Positions 14,316 through 25,317 of a DNA stretch of 64,000 nucleotides are shown here, in pieces. Origin of the DNA: Paramecium pentaurelia. Taxonomy: Eukaryota; Ciliophora; Oligohymenophorea; Peniculida; Parameciidae. The DNA lies in contig CAJJDO010000043.1 of assembly GCA_905183005.1 (NCBI GenBank), forward strand, positions 372,001 to 436,000, read 5' to 3'. The translations under genes and the position numbers were made by a program. Position 1 is the stretch's first letter, and each line of letters begins with the position of its first letter. Below the pieces are notes generated by a model. It did no database searches and was not told where the DNA came from. It worked only from the letters and a program-made list of their open reading frames with translations.

Positions 14316-16479
14316 TCAAAGATTTTTTACTATGACTTCAACTATCTATTTTAAATTTTCCAGAGTATCTGCCAATGATATTTTCTCAATTTATATATAT
14401 TTTATTAGACAATCTAAACATTCCTGCCATACTCCCGGCATTTCATTGGAATTAAAGAACAAACTTAATACCGCAAATATCACTAAATTAATCCATTTAG
14501 TTTATCTGTCACTATCCTCACTTAAAACCTTTGGCATATGATCATTTAATATTTTAAAATTAATAACCATAATATCCAAATTGACCTTATTGCATTCCCA
14601 ATGACCATCTTGTAATTAATTTAGTTATAATTTTAATACCATTTCCAAAGACTTTTTTTCATTCCTACTCTTAGTATAATTAGTCATTCCCTTATTCCCT
14701 AAATATCCTCCTATAATTCCTCCAACAATTCCCCCCACAAATGGTATTGGAATCAAAGCTTAACCAATTATTGCTCCTGAAACTAATGATGTGGATATTG
14801 CTAATGTAGATGTGAATGTTCTCTATGGAGTGTATATTTCTTAACTAGTCAATAATGCTTAAGCTCCAAACCCTCCTAAATTTAAAAAATCTTTTAGTAA
14901 AGGCATATAAACAACCAATTATTGCATACATCCATTATTAACAGCATTTTCACCAAAATGTTATAAAAATTCTCTTTAAATATAAATATTTCAAATACTT
15001 GTTTCTGCTAACATTGGCTAAAAATGATCCAAACATTGTATCCATTTCACCTTCTACCTATCTTCTTAATTAGTACACATCTTCTTAATATTAATTCAAT
15101 ATCATTAAAGCTAATTATTCATGAACCCAACTAGAGTGGATCAATTCCTTCATTGATTTAAATTTTACTGGATAAACTCCCCAACCTGACTTTCTATTAG
15201 AATCTTTTTTAAAAAAACCATCTTTTTCTTACTAATCAATAACAAATGTCTAAATAAATTAATCAAATTACTTTCTAAAATGCCCATCTTTTACTAACCA
15301 ATGGAGCATAAATTACTTTAAATTCTTCATTCATTACATATATTATAAATTTTGATTAAGGATCTTCACTTTCTAAATATAATCCATTTAAATAATATCT
15401 TGTATCTTTTTGCATTTTAAAAGATTTAATATCAGTTGATTAAGTACATTAATCTTCATCATCTTCACTTAATTATTTTTGCAACTTTTATCTATATTAA
15501 ATTTTATAAACAGCAATTGATTTATTTTTATTGGTGATACATTATTGAAGATAATCTACAACTTGATCTACTGTTACTTTGTTAATATTTTCATTTTATT
15601 ATGTTGAATTAGATAGCATCTTATTTTTTAATATTAGTGTGTCATAATTTTCTATAGCATATTTCATAAATTTTTCAACAATATCAGGTTCTGCATAATG
15701 AAATATTGTAAACTCCAAGAGGTCTTATATAGTCTAATAGCAATTTTAACTTAATTCTTAAAATAATGCTAATATAGTGTATTTATTTAATAATATTTAT
15801 GGGATATTCTATATTATTTAATAAATATTACTCTTTCTCGAAATTTCGCAATAAATGGTTCTATGTAACCACGGCATTCCTCTAAAATTAAGCAAATCTA
15901 ATCAGAAACTTCAAATGATAGGTTGCATATTAATTAATGCGCTTACTCTAACAATTAAGAATACAAGTTTCCAGGAACTATGTTCATACTAGTGGCAATA
16001 TATTTTTTTATTAATTCAACAATTTTAGGTTGAAAAAGTTATAGATTGATTTCCCAAATGGTTATTTACAATTCTTCAGCATAATCTATAAAATGATTTT
16101 CCAAAAAATCAACTATTGGTTTTGAAATATGACATAATGCAAATACTAATAAATTAAGATCTTCGATTATTTTTTATTGAATTCTCTTTTCTAATTATTA
16201 TTAAACTTGCAATTATTAACATTCATTCTCTACATATTGATTAATCCTTTTTATTAGATTTTTCTATATAGGCACTCTTTCTTTTTTAATACTTTATGTA
16301 AATTCTCCAATAATAAACTGAAAAGCCCCATTAGTAATATCAAATATATGTTTTTATAGAGGTTTTGGAGGAGCCAAAGACTTTCTCTTAGTTGGAGAGT
16401 CAGAATAGAGACTTTGGTCTTCGTACTTTAATAAATCGCTTAACCTAAAAGAAGGTTTCATGATCTCATCTTATAACAT
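14316..16479 (-). CDS. Uncharacterised protein with glycine-zipper-like hydrophobic segment
   Basis: I do not recognise the family. The frame starts MLQDEIMKPSFRL and ends ...EVIVKNL before TGA at 14318-14316, with small introns (for example one ending near 15830). Most of the ~680 residues look alpha-helical. Near residue 540-600 there is a hydrophobic Gly-rich stretch (IPFVGGIVGGIIGGYLGN) resembling a glycine zipper or membrane hairpin, followed by a basic helix and a C-terminal helical domain with several Trp and Cys. Its first ATG is only 6 nt after the in-frame TGA that closes the neighbouring gene at 16486, in the same frame, so the two may be one gene interrupted by a stop. Membrane association is inferred from the hydrophobic segment only. 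Confidence 0.6.
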
Positions 16480-16485
16480 TATAAA

Positions 16486-17357
16486 TCACTTATTTAATTA
16501 TTTCACAATCCATGATTCCCATTCAATTTCATCAATTCCTTCTTCTTCTGCATCTTCAAAAAGTATGGAAACCAAGATTTATCTACCTGGATGATAAAGG
16601 GGTAATCCTTCTTTCACTTTCAAAGCTATATCAAAGAAGCGTCTTCTAATCTGACTTCTTAACCTTTATGAATTTGATAAGGCTATCTTTGCCTGTTAAA
16701 CTTCAAGAGTATTTTCTGAATTATTGCTATCAGTTAGATCAGGTAATGATTCTTAAAAGTCATACATAGATTATCTGTCATTGTGATCAACAGAAAATAC
16801 CCCTAATCCATTTCGACTCATTTTTTATTGTTACAAAATTGAAAAATAATTCAAAGTAGCTTTATGATGAGAGAAACGCTCTAAGAACTCCTCCACTAAA
16901 TTAAAAATAGTGTTCAATTCCTTTTATTATCATAATTATTTATTACTTTTTCTTTTTCTACAGTGGGAATGTTGTTTTCTATTTCCAATTAACTCTAATC
17001 TATCTAATATTATGCTATTATATCTTCAAATTCAATTTAAATTTCTTGAACATCTGACTTTATTTTACTCTTCACTTATTTTGCATTCTCATTTTATAGC
17101 ATAACTTAGTATTTTTTAAGTAATCCTAAAACTTTTGTTTTCAACTACTGCATTTCTTAATATAAATCAAACTTTGATTCTTCTTCCTAAGCTATAATTT
17201 ATGTAGGATTTAGTGATTATAACATTTCATTAAGATCTTATTCTTGTCCTTAAGGACTTCCTATTATTTTACTCCCGCCTACTCTTGAAGATTAAAGTGA
17301 AGAAGGTTTAGATGAACTACTTTTAGAATGGAAATGAGGATTATTGAAAACTTTCAT
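16486..17357 (-). CDS. Uncharacterised helical protein
   Basis: ATG at 17357 gives MKVFNNPHFHSKSSSS, a Ser-rich start followed by a heptad-like helical region (DLYQEMQQLKTKVLGLLKKYQ). A 26-nt intron near 16920 restores the frame into VEKEKELNTIFNLVEEFLERF. The visible end is WESWIVKQLNK then TGA (16488-16486). About 280 residues. No known domain recognised. None of the possible GT...AG pairs of normal size removes the TGA in frame, yet the following gene continues in the same frame six bases later; either two tightly packed genes, or one gene with a nonsense mutation or sequencing error. The 80 bp between its start and the divergent small gene at 17438 must hold both promoters. Confidence 0.6.
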
Positions 17358-17437
17358 TCTCTATAAAAAAAAACGAAAAAATAAAAGTTTGTTTGAAATT
17401 GATTTTGCAATTTTGTTATTATTAAAAAGTATATAAA

Positions 17438-17719
17438 ATGAAATCATATAAAAATTTTCATTGCGATATTGCTAACTTTAAAATAATAAATAAAATTATC
17501 AAGAATTGGCATTTAAATTTTTATCACATTTATAAATTAGCAGATAACCTTGTATTGAAAAAAGAACCTTACTTAGAATAGATTATGTTTTAATATTCAT
17601 AATTGATATTTGAAGAGATTTAAGATTACATACTTAGTTAAAATTACACAATTTAGGAGCTTTAGCTAAAGAAGACCTAAGAAAATAAAGAAAATATCAT
17701 ATTCCCTTTGATTATATGA
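17438..17719 (+). CDS. Small hypothetical protein, 93 aa
   Basis: Intronless frame, MKSYKNFHCDIANFKII to ...NIIFPLII then TGA at 17717-17719. It uses many TAA/TAG codons as Gln (LEQIMFQYSQL, YTIQELQLKKTQEN), which makes accidental openness less likely. Predicted helical and slightly basic; no family recognised. It ends 7 bp before the end of the convergent EF-Ts gene and diverges from the gene at 17357. Confidence 0.5.
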
Positions 17720-17726
17720 TATTATA

Positions 17727-18728
17727 TCATATTGTTAAGTATAGACATCTACCTATTTTAACTTTATCCTTAATGGGATCTTCTAACTCTTTTTTGATAT
17801 ATTATTTTATAGTCTATGGTTCATCTTCATTTAAGATATATTCCTGGTGCTCAAATACATTATCTGAATAATAATTTTGAAGTTTGCCCTAAACAATAAA
17901 ATTTTGCTACTAAGGAGTCTTTGATCCAAAATCCTTTTAGACTTCTTTTCTTATTTAATCGATTACATCTGAGGATACCTCTTGTTCATATAGGAATTTA
18001 GGTTTCAAACCCAAATAAGTGACAGCCAAATTATTGGCTCCTTCTCTTAAGATTTATGATTTGACATCATTTAATTCTTATTCTGTAATTAATTCAACAA
18101 TACTTCCTCCCAAACCACAGATTGTATTTTTTAAGCAATTATGTTGATAAATTCCAAAAACACCTTAAAATATAGATATATTATGATACTATTTTTTGTA
18201 GCAACAAATGTATTCAAATTACCAATAACAATATTTTCTTACAATTTACCTACTAATTATTTACGCTTGTCGTCTATGCTAGTCTCAAAGTATGCTTGGT
18301 TTTAGCTTTACTTTAGAACAGAATCAATATTTGAACTATTGAAATCTTTTTCTTAATTAATAACTGTTTTAATAAAATTTGTCGAAAATTCTAAAAATTC
18401 ACTAGTTCTGGCTACAAAGTCTGTTTCGCAATTTATCTAAATTATTAGAAAATTGATGGATACTTCAGCAAGGGCAGCCACTTTATTATTAGTATAAGCC
18501 ACAATAACTCCTTGTTTAGTTTAATTGCCCAATTTCTTCTCAGCTTAAGCCAATCCTCTTTCTTTGAGATATTGAATAGCCTTCTCAAAATTACCATCTG
18601 TTGATTCTAAGGCTTTTTTACACTCATTGATAGGAGAGCCTGACATAAGCATATTCAAATATACCTGATGCTTCTCTCAATTATTTAATGAGGGTGATAG
18701 ATATATTTGTGTATATTTTTCTGAACAT
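17727..18728 (-). CDS. TSFM: Elongation factor Ts, mitochondrial
   Basis: EF-Ts exchanges GDP for GTP on EF-Tu in organellar translation. The start MFRKIYTNISITLIK looks like a mitochondrial presequence. The UBA-like N-terminal module follows (LREASGSPINECKKALESTDGNFEKAIQYL written in pieces across a 25-nt intron), then INCETDFVAR, the family signature next to the core domain, restored by a 27-nt intron. A third intron (26 nt) precedes VFGIYQHN, and the C-terminal subdomain ends ...KIGRCLYLTI. About 308 residues, close to the human protein (325). All three introns are GT...AG, 25-27 nt. Single gene on minus; its tail faces the small gene at 17438. Confidence 0.92.
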
Positions 18729-19192
18729 AAATAATAAAATAAATTTTTATCTCAAATATTTTATCATGGAAATTAATTTTTTTTATGTAATTCATTATTG
18801 GTATTAGAAAATAGTATCTGATGCTATAAATAATTCTAAATTATTGATTTAAAAGAAAGCTCGATATTATTTAAATTATCCTTTAATTTTTAATCATATT
18901 ATTCTTATTAAATTTTAGAACATATAAAATGAGATACGTTTAATTACTAATTTGTAAATCATATATAAGATTATAATTGTTGATTATATTATCAAATATT
19001 AAATGATATCATAAATTGTTTATATAAATATAAATCATTTATTAATTCTATTTAATTTAGTTAGTAATAATATTATTATAATGATATATAATAATTAAGA
19101 ATAAATGTCAATTTGAGAATTTATTATAGTAATTTGATCTAAAATAAGTTTTGGTTTTGTTTTTATCAATAAATTAATTAATAAATTAATCA
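18729..19192. other. Divergent intergenic region, possible small ORF
   Basis: Very AT-rich 464 bp between EF-Ts (minus) and the membrane-anchored gene (plus), presumably holding both promoters. A plus frame from ATG at 18766 to TGA at 19116 stays open and contains a 21-nt intron-like GTA...TAG, but the composition gives no convincing protein and such openness is expected by chance when TGA is the only stop. Left unassigned. Confidence 0.3.
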
Positions 19193-20225
19193 ATGGCAAA
19201 TATAGCAACTAAGTCTTTATTAGTAATAGCAAGTGCAGCAATTTTGGCAACAGGAATGTATATAAGAGTCTTAAATAAAAAAAAATAAAAAAAAAATAAT
19301 AATAATAATAATAATCATAATAATAATGCATCTATTGTATCCAGTTAAGTACAACAAAATGAAGAGTAGATATCAGAAGTAGGTGTTACTTAAACTTCTT
19401 AATAAGTAATTAATAAAACTTCTTAATAACTAATTAATTAAACTCAAATAAACAATGATGAAGATTCATCTAGTATTTATAGTGTAGATTTCATAAACAG
19501 AGTAAATAAAGAATTGAAAGCATTTCAAGAAACATAAATGCCTCTATCTTTTGAAGTTTTAATGACAATAACAGAAGCAGGTTTTAAATTAGTTGCTTAA
19601 CAATACAGTTTAAATTAATAGAAAAATAGAGATGGTAATAATTAATTAATTTTAGAGAGAAGAAGAATATTAAATAATCCATAATAATATACTCTGAGTA
19701 TTTTAGAATTTAATAATGAGTTAGAGACACTCATTAATTAAAAACAATTGGATATTTGCTCTAAACTTAGAATATCTTCAGAAATATATGAAAATAGCTT
19801 TATTCTATAATTTTAAACTTAAGCCGCTTTAGAAAGATTTATAGTGTTTTAATTATCTTTAAGATAGAAATTAATGTAATTAATTTTATTAATTGATTAA
19901 GAGCATCAATTCCTAGCAAAAAAGAACTCAGCGAATAACAATTAGCCTAAGTAGCAAACATTCAATTGAAAAAGCTTGATGATATTAATTTTTTCAAAAA
20001 TTACCTTAAAACATTACAAGTAATAAAATTAATCTATTTAAGGGGGATGACTTATAATTTGGGTCAGTTATTATTACTGTTTTATTATCAGATATTGTAT
20101 ATTAGTAACTAGGTTTTGAAGAAGAGGATATTTTGAAAGCTGTTCTTGCATATCCTATCTTAAAGAATTAACTCAGTTTAATTCAATAAAAGGTTTAGGC
20201 TCTTATGGAGAATTGTTTATAATGA
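19193..20225 (+). CDS. Uncharacterised membrane-anchored protein with poly-Asn linker
   Basis: Starts MANIATKSLLVIASAAILATGMYIRVL: one N-terminal membrane segment (about residues 9-25) followed by a Lys cluster and a poly-Asn run from an AAT repeat (about 19293-19326). The rest is Gln-rich then alpha-helical. A 26-nt intron near 19875-19900 and a 23-nt intron near 20021-20043 restore a frame running LRQKLIASIPSKKELSEQQLAQVANIQ and LKTLQGDDLQFGSVIITVLLSDIVYQQLGFEEEDILKAVL, ending MENCLQ. About 325 residues. Possibly an organelle membrane-tethered helical protein; no family recognised. Start fixed by the hydrophobic N-terminus. Confidence 0.75.
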
Positions 20226-20485
20226 GAGAATGTTATGAGATATTTAATAATATAGTATTTATAAAATTGAATAAGCATTTTACTCAAAAATCATTATTAA
20301 CATAAAATATAATTTTAGGAAATAATAAATATTAAAAGGTTTTTTATATTATTTATTTTAGTTTAAGTTTTTTTCAAAATCTTAGGATTTAAAGTAATAC
20401 TTATGAAAAAAAGAATATTTATTATTCATAAGCATTATTTTTATGAAGAATTAAATTATATTAATAATTTATTAAAAGGTTTAAG

Positions 20486-21425
20486 ATGGATTTCACAGGA
20501 TAATTCAGACTTGATGAAGACTCGATGGCAATTAATATCTTCCAAACACCAATTAAAGGATTAGTCTAAGGTATGTTTAAATTTTCCATCTCCATTTCGT
20601 ATAATATATTACATGTTATGGCGGAATATTTTCGCGCTTATACTTCAATTTTGTGACAAAAAAATATATTTTTAGATTCAGAGGCTAATTGCAATTCATA
20701 AGCAAACACAAACAAGAAATTATTTGTTTAGACTTAACCTTTCGATAAACCAAAGATTCAATCAGATCTTATAAAAACATAGAAGAAGTGGAGTCTAAAA
20801 TATATCAGTAATCGAGTTATGAAAGAATTATCTCATGAAGCAATTGCATATAGTGATATTTGTTAATAATTGACTGATGAAATGATTTATGATTTAGATG
20901 GATAATAAAATGATAGATAGAAAGAAATAAAAAATCTTAGAAGAAGAGTCTATGATGCTTTAAATGTTATGATTTCAATTGGAATAGTAGTTAAAGAGAA
21001 TAAATTGATGAGAAAGAATGCTGAAACCTAAGTTAATCTAACAAAGTAGAATTTGATAATTAGAAAAGTAATAAATTAAAATTAATTTTAACAGCAAAAA
21101 TTAAAAGAATAATTATAAATCAAAAAAGCTTCAGCAACAACTTAAATTAAACAATAAGAAAGCCTTAAAAAATTAGTAGAATTGAATAAAATGAGAGATG
21201 TAGATGAAAATGAAAAGATCAGATTTCCATTCATTCTTGTCAAAACCTAATTAAATAATATTGATGAAGTATATTATCTTAATATCATTTAAATAGGATG
21301 AATTAGTACTAGAATAAAATAAATAGATGGACTATTTAAAAGTATTTAGTAAAAACTCACTTGATCTCTAATTAGATCTATCTGTAGTACAAAAACTATT
21401 TCAAAGTGAACACATGATTTTGTGA
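20486..21425 (+). CDS. TFDP: E2F dimerisation partner (DP) transcription factor
   Basis: DP proteins pair with E2F to bind TTTSSCGC sites and control S-phase genes. The winged-helix DNA-binding domain spans about residues 62-135 with the diagnostic RRRVYDALNV (117-126) and VKENK after it; the longer spacing and following Gln/Lys-rich coil favour DP over E2F. A dimerisation region follows, then IRFPFILVKTQ, resembling the second DP conserved box, and an acidic/hydrophobic tail. Exon 1 encodes MDFTGQFRLDEDSMAINIF; it is joined to exon 2 by an exceptionally long 105-nt intron (20571-20675) carrying E2F-like sites. A second intron (21269-21296, 28 nt) is normal. About 268 residues, shorter than animal DP (~410). 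Alternative: exon 1 is not used and translation starts further in. Confidence 0.88.
20618..20637. promoter_or_regulatory. Inverted pair of E2F/DP-like sites inside the DP intron
   Basis: A GC-rich island in otherwise AT-rich sequence: GGCGGAAT (20620-20627; reverse complement ATTCCGCC, 7/8 match to TTTSSCGC) followed two bases later by TTTCGCGC (20630-20637, exact match). The pair lies within the 105-nt intron of the DP gene, suggesting autoregulation by E2F/DP. Motif match is seen; function is inferred. Confidence 0.55.
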
Positions 21426-21660
21426 AATATCATAATTTTGTTTTAATAAATCTATATCTAATCATCTACTTCATTAAATTTATAGATTAAATTTCTTGAT
21501 TTCCTAATATAAATTATATATTAATTATTGATATAATTTAACCTAAGCATCAATATAGAATACAAATTTGTCATAATTAAATCAAAAAAATAATTAGAGT
21601 TTTTGATAAGGATTATAATAAAATAGTATCACTTACACTTAGAATTATTTTAAAGATTAA

Positions 21661-22173
21661 TCAAATTATAAACATCTCTTTTTGTTTATAACAACATTTG
21701 TTTAATTCTAAATTTAATCTTTCATTATCTTTTTGATAAATTTATAGGATTTCAATAGGTTTACTACATTATTAAAATTAACTATTATATAGTCATTACT
21801 TCCTTAAACTAAAGACAAAAATATTTAGATTTTTTAACTTTTTTTTAAAATTAGTTTTCAAAGGAATTTTTATTTAATTGAAAGTCTTTGAGAATACTGT
21901 TTATATGATAATATAATCTAATATCATTGCATATTAGTTATTCTAAGAAGGAATCAAATTAATATATTTTGATTATATATATTTTATTTCTTAATTAATA
22001 ATTAATCAAATGTGGATTTTATATTTAAAATTTTTTGAAAAGTTAATAGTTAAATTATATATATAAAATGTCACAAATTATGTTTATCGAATGAGTATCC
22101 CCTCTTTTATTTATTATTATACAGAACAACAAATGAGTGCCAAAAACACTATAAAAGGTTTTAAATTCAACAT
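21661..22173 (-). CDS. Small secreted or membrane protein, hypothetical
   Basis: Read on minus from ATG at 22173: MLNLKPFIVFLALICCS, a convincing signal peptide, then a 21-nt intron and GDTHSINIICDIL. The frame continues through KIYQFDSFLEQLICNDIRLYY and, after introns of about 30 and 19 nt, FKEVMTIQYKPIEILQIYQ to a Lys/Cys-rich end before TGA at 21663-21661. About 145 residues. Splicing in the middle (21960-22100) is not certain and the family is unknown. It diverges from the HTH gene with 40 bp between the two start codons. Confidence 0.45.
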
Positions 22174-22213
22174 TTTTTTCAATTATTTTTTTAAATTGAT
22201 ATACTCAAATTGT

Positions 22214-23020
22214 ATGACTTCCATATAATAAAATTCTCAAGTAGAAAGACCTTAAGAAGAATTAAAGAATAATAATTCAACTTCACCAAGAGACTCAGAC
22301 TCTTCAGATTCCTCTTATGATTTTGTGAAGGATTTGAATCAAAAGTCTAATCTAAAAAGAACTCCAGAAGAAGACTAGGAACTTCTCCATAAATATAAAG
22401 GTAAAACTTATTAATAAAATGGAATAGGTAAGCATGGGTTAAAGTATTAAAAAATATCAAATGAATAACGATAAAAACTTATCAAACAGATAACAACTAC
22501 AGGTTGTACTATAAAAAATGCTGCAAGAGATTTGAATATTAATTTCTCAACTGCTAAGGCAATCATGCAGATTTTTAGAAGAGAAGGAAGAATGACAAAA
22601 AAACTCAAAAGGGATAAGACCTAGTCAGAATTAAAAAAGGCTGAGATATTAATTTAAGGTGATCAGCAAAACTTTAAAAGTGAAGTTGGATTGACAAAGG
22701 AAGAATAATGCTAACCGAGACAAAATACAGTATAGGATAATTTAGATACAATTCATTTTCAATTAGTGGAGGAGCAAAATAGAAATTAAGCTATTTTAAT
22801 ATAATAATTAAAAACCTAGGTTAGAAACTTTAAATAAATTTTAGAATTTATATTTATAAGGGAGAGCAAATTAATTCTAACAGGAGAAATAATAATTGAA
22901 TTAAAATTATTCCTATTTGACTATTCAGTATAATCAACTACAATAAATGGTATTATAAGTACAATAATTTTTTAGGTTAGATATGCCATGCCACAATATC
23001 ACCAACCTTATCTATTTTGA
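22214..23020 (+). CDS. HTH-domain protein, transposase-like DNA-binding module
   Basis: Starts MTSIQQNSQVERPQEEL; in-frame upstream ATGs exist, but the divergent gene at 22173 makes 22214 the better start. A Ser/Asp-rich N-terminus is followed by a helix-turn-helix of the homeodomain-like type seen at the N-terminus of Tc1/IS630-family transposases: EQRQKLIKQITTTGCTIKNA, then ARDLNINFSTAKAIMQIFRR. A Gln-rich tail follows after introns of 25 and 26 nt, ending QYHQPYLF. About 250 residues. No DDE catalytic region is visible, so this is probably a DNA-binding protein rather than an active transposase. Function beyond DNA binding is unknown. Confidence 0.6.
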
Positions 23021-23188
23021 TTATAATTCAATATTATAATAAGACAGTTATATAATTTGGCATAAACATAGTAACAATATATGGTCCTTTTTTTTTGAAA
23101 TTTTACATTTTTTCATTCCAATAATTATAATGATATTAATTAATAAAATAATTTCTGTATTGTTTCTGTTTAATAAATTAATAAAAAA

Positions 23189-25076
23189 ATGGATTTTGAA
23201 GAGGAACATGTAGGAGGAGATGATATTGAAGAAATCTAAGATGGAGAAGATATATTTGGAGAAGATGCTGATATATCAGTACATGATGCAGGGAGCAAAA
23301 AAGATGCAGTCATATTCTTAGTCGATTGCAAAAAAGCATTATTTGATATGGATCAAGATGGATAAGGCACAGTATTTTCAAAAATATTATCTGCCTTTTC
23401 TAGTTTTATGAAGGCAAAAATCATATCAAGTCCAGATGATCGAATTGGTATGATATTTTACAATACAGTAATTGATATCTATTAAAATAGAAATCTACTA
23501 ATAATCAATTAAAATTCAATAACATTACAGAAATCTATAAATTAGATGGACCATCTGCTGATATTATCAAAAATTGTTTAAAAATAGAGCAAAATTTTGA
23601 AAAAGATTATCAATTAGGTAATAATGCACATTTTCATGAATGTTTATGGTTATGTAATCATGAATTTAAAGAATTGTAAATTTATTATCAATATATTTTA
23701 GAGATAAGAATAAATTTAATATGCGTATATTTTTATTTACTCCAGATGATTTACCTTATTTTAAAGATCAGAATGCTAGATCATCAGCTTTGAAATATGC
23801 CAAATAATTAAAGGATGCAGATGTATAGATAGAATTGTTTCCATTACCTAGTTAAAATGAATTCAAAATTGCTAGATTTTATGGTGATATCATTACTGTT
23901 GATTTGGATGAAGTTAATAATGCTGTACTTGACACATCAACTAAAATTATGGATTTGCATTAAAGAATTAAATAAAAAGAATTTAAGAAAAGAGCTTTGA
24001 ATAGATTAATTATGGATATAGATGATATTAAAATTGGATTAAAAATATATTGTTTAGTTAATAAAGCTAAAAAACCAACTGGAAAACCCTTAGATAGGAG
24101 ATATAATTAATAACTTAAAAAGAAAGCATAATTTATTGATGAAGAAACAGGGTAAGCACTTTTCCCTTAATAAATATCTACTCATTTGATATTGGGAAAT
24201 GAAAAAATAGCAATTCCAAAAGAATATATGGCTAAAATAAAAGGATTTGAAAAACCTGGAATGACTCTCATAGGTTTTAAATCTTCAAGTGCATTGAAGG
24301 ATTATCATAATTATAGAGCATCTTATTTTTTATATCCAGATGATGAACATGTAAATGGATCTTCATAATTTTTTGATGCTTTAATTTAATAAATGATATT
24401 AAAAGAGAAAATAGGAATTGTTAGATTAGTTCCTAAATAAGGATCTTAGGTGAGATTTTGTGCATTACTTCCTTAAGCAGAATAATATGATGAAAATCAT
24501 TTTTAAACACCTCCAGGATTGCATCTCATATTTTTACCATATGCTGATGATATAAGAGGATTATCTTCTGTAAAATAAGAAGGAGCCGATATTACAAGGT
24601 AGACCTTAAATGCAGCTAAGATTTTAGTAAATGCTTTAACAATTCAAGATTTTGATTGTTCAAATTTTGAAGATCCTTCTATATAGAAGTAACTTATAAA
24701 TTATTATTATAGATTTTATACATATTTGTAAGGATTAGCATTGTAAGAATAAAATATTGAAGAACCTGAGGATTTACTTTAACCAGACTTCAAAGGAATG
24801 GAAAAATATAGAGATATTGTTAATTTATTTATGAGTAATGTAAGTCTAGAATGCTCTAATATGCCATCTAGATCTAAAGGATAGGCAGGTGGTAGAGGTA
24901 GAGGAAGAGGAAGAGGAAGAGGTAAAGGTAAACAAGAAGAAAGTGATAGTGATGATTGTTCAAAAATTAAAGGGAAAGGTAGGGGATCTACTTAAAAATA
25001 AAAAATTGAAGAGGAAGATAGTTTGGAAGGAGAAGAAATCTATTAACCAGTAAAAAAGAGAGGAAGAGGACGTTGA
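23189..25076 (+). CDS. KU70: Ku70 DNA-end-binding protein
   Basis: Ku70/Ku80 ring binds double-strand DNA ends and starts non-homologous end joining; in Paramecium, Ku is also needed for programmed DNA elimination. The N-terminal vWA domain has VIFLVDC (41-47) and DDRIGMIFYNT. A 23-nt intron then leads to FNNITEIYKLDGPSAD, and a 24-nt intron to RIFLFTPDDLPY and FYGDI. The beta-barrel core has KIGLKIYCLV, and RFCALLPQAE and TPPGLHLIFLPYADDIR match Ku70 closely. About 613 residues, the usual Ku70 length. Where animal and plant Ku70 carry a SAP domain, this protein ends in RG/GK repeats and acidic Ser/Asp patches (about 24,885-25,073). Acidic N-terminal extension of ~35 residues. Confidence 0.95.
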
Positions 25077-25317
25077 TTATTATTAACTCATATAGATTAT
25101 TTTAATACGAAAATTTAGTAGGTATTTTTATATTCAATTTGTATTAAAATTAATTAATGTTAAATGAATTTTAGAAATTCTGTCAGTACTATATTTTTAT
25201 ATATTGTTGTATTAGTGGTTATCTTGTTTCTAAAAAAGATATGGATATAAAAATTCAAATCATAAATTCCAAAAATAAAATAATAATTAGCAATTACTTT
25301 ACTTTAAATTTGTACAC

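Noticed and set aside
18766..19116. 116-codon plus-strand frame in the EF-Ts upstream region
   Set aside because: With TGA as only stop in AT-rich DNA a frame of this length is expected by chance; no motif or good splice supports it.
20400..20433. Short inverted repeat CTTATGAA...TTCATAAG
   Set aside because: Eight-base arms in AT-rich sequence; not distinguishable from chance, and no terminator role is known for such hairpins here.
20571..20675. Interpretation of the 105-nt DP intron as a retained IES
   Set aside because: I could not find TA-bounded ends fitting the TAYAGYNR consensus whose removal leaves a normal-sized intron; kept only as an alternative.
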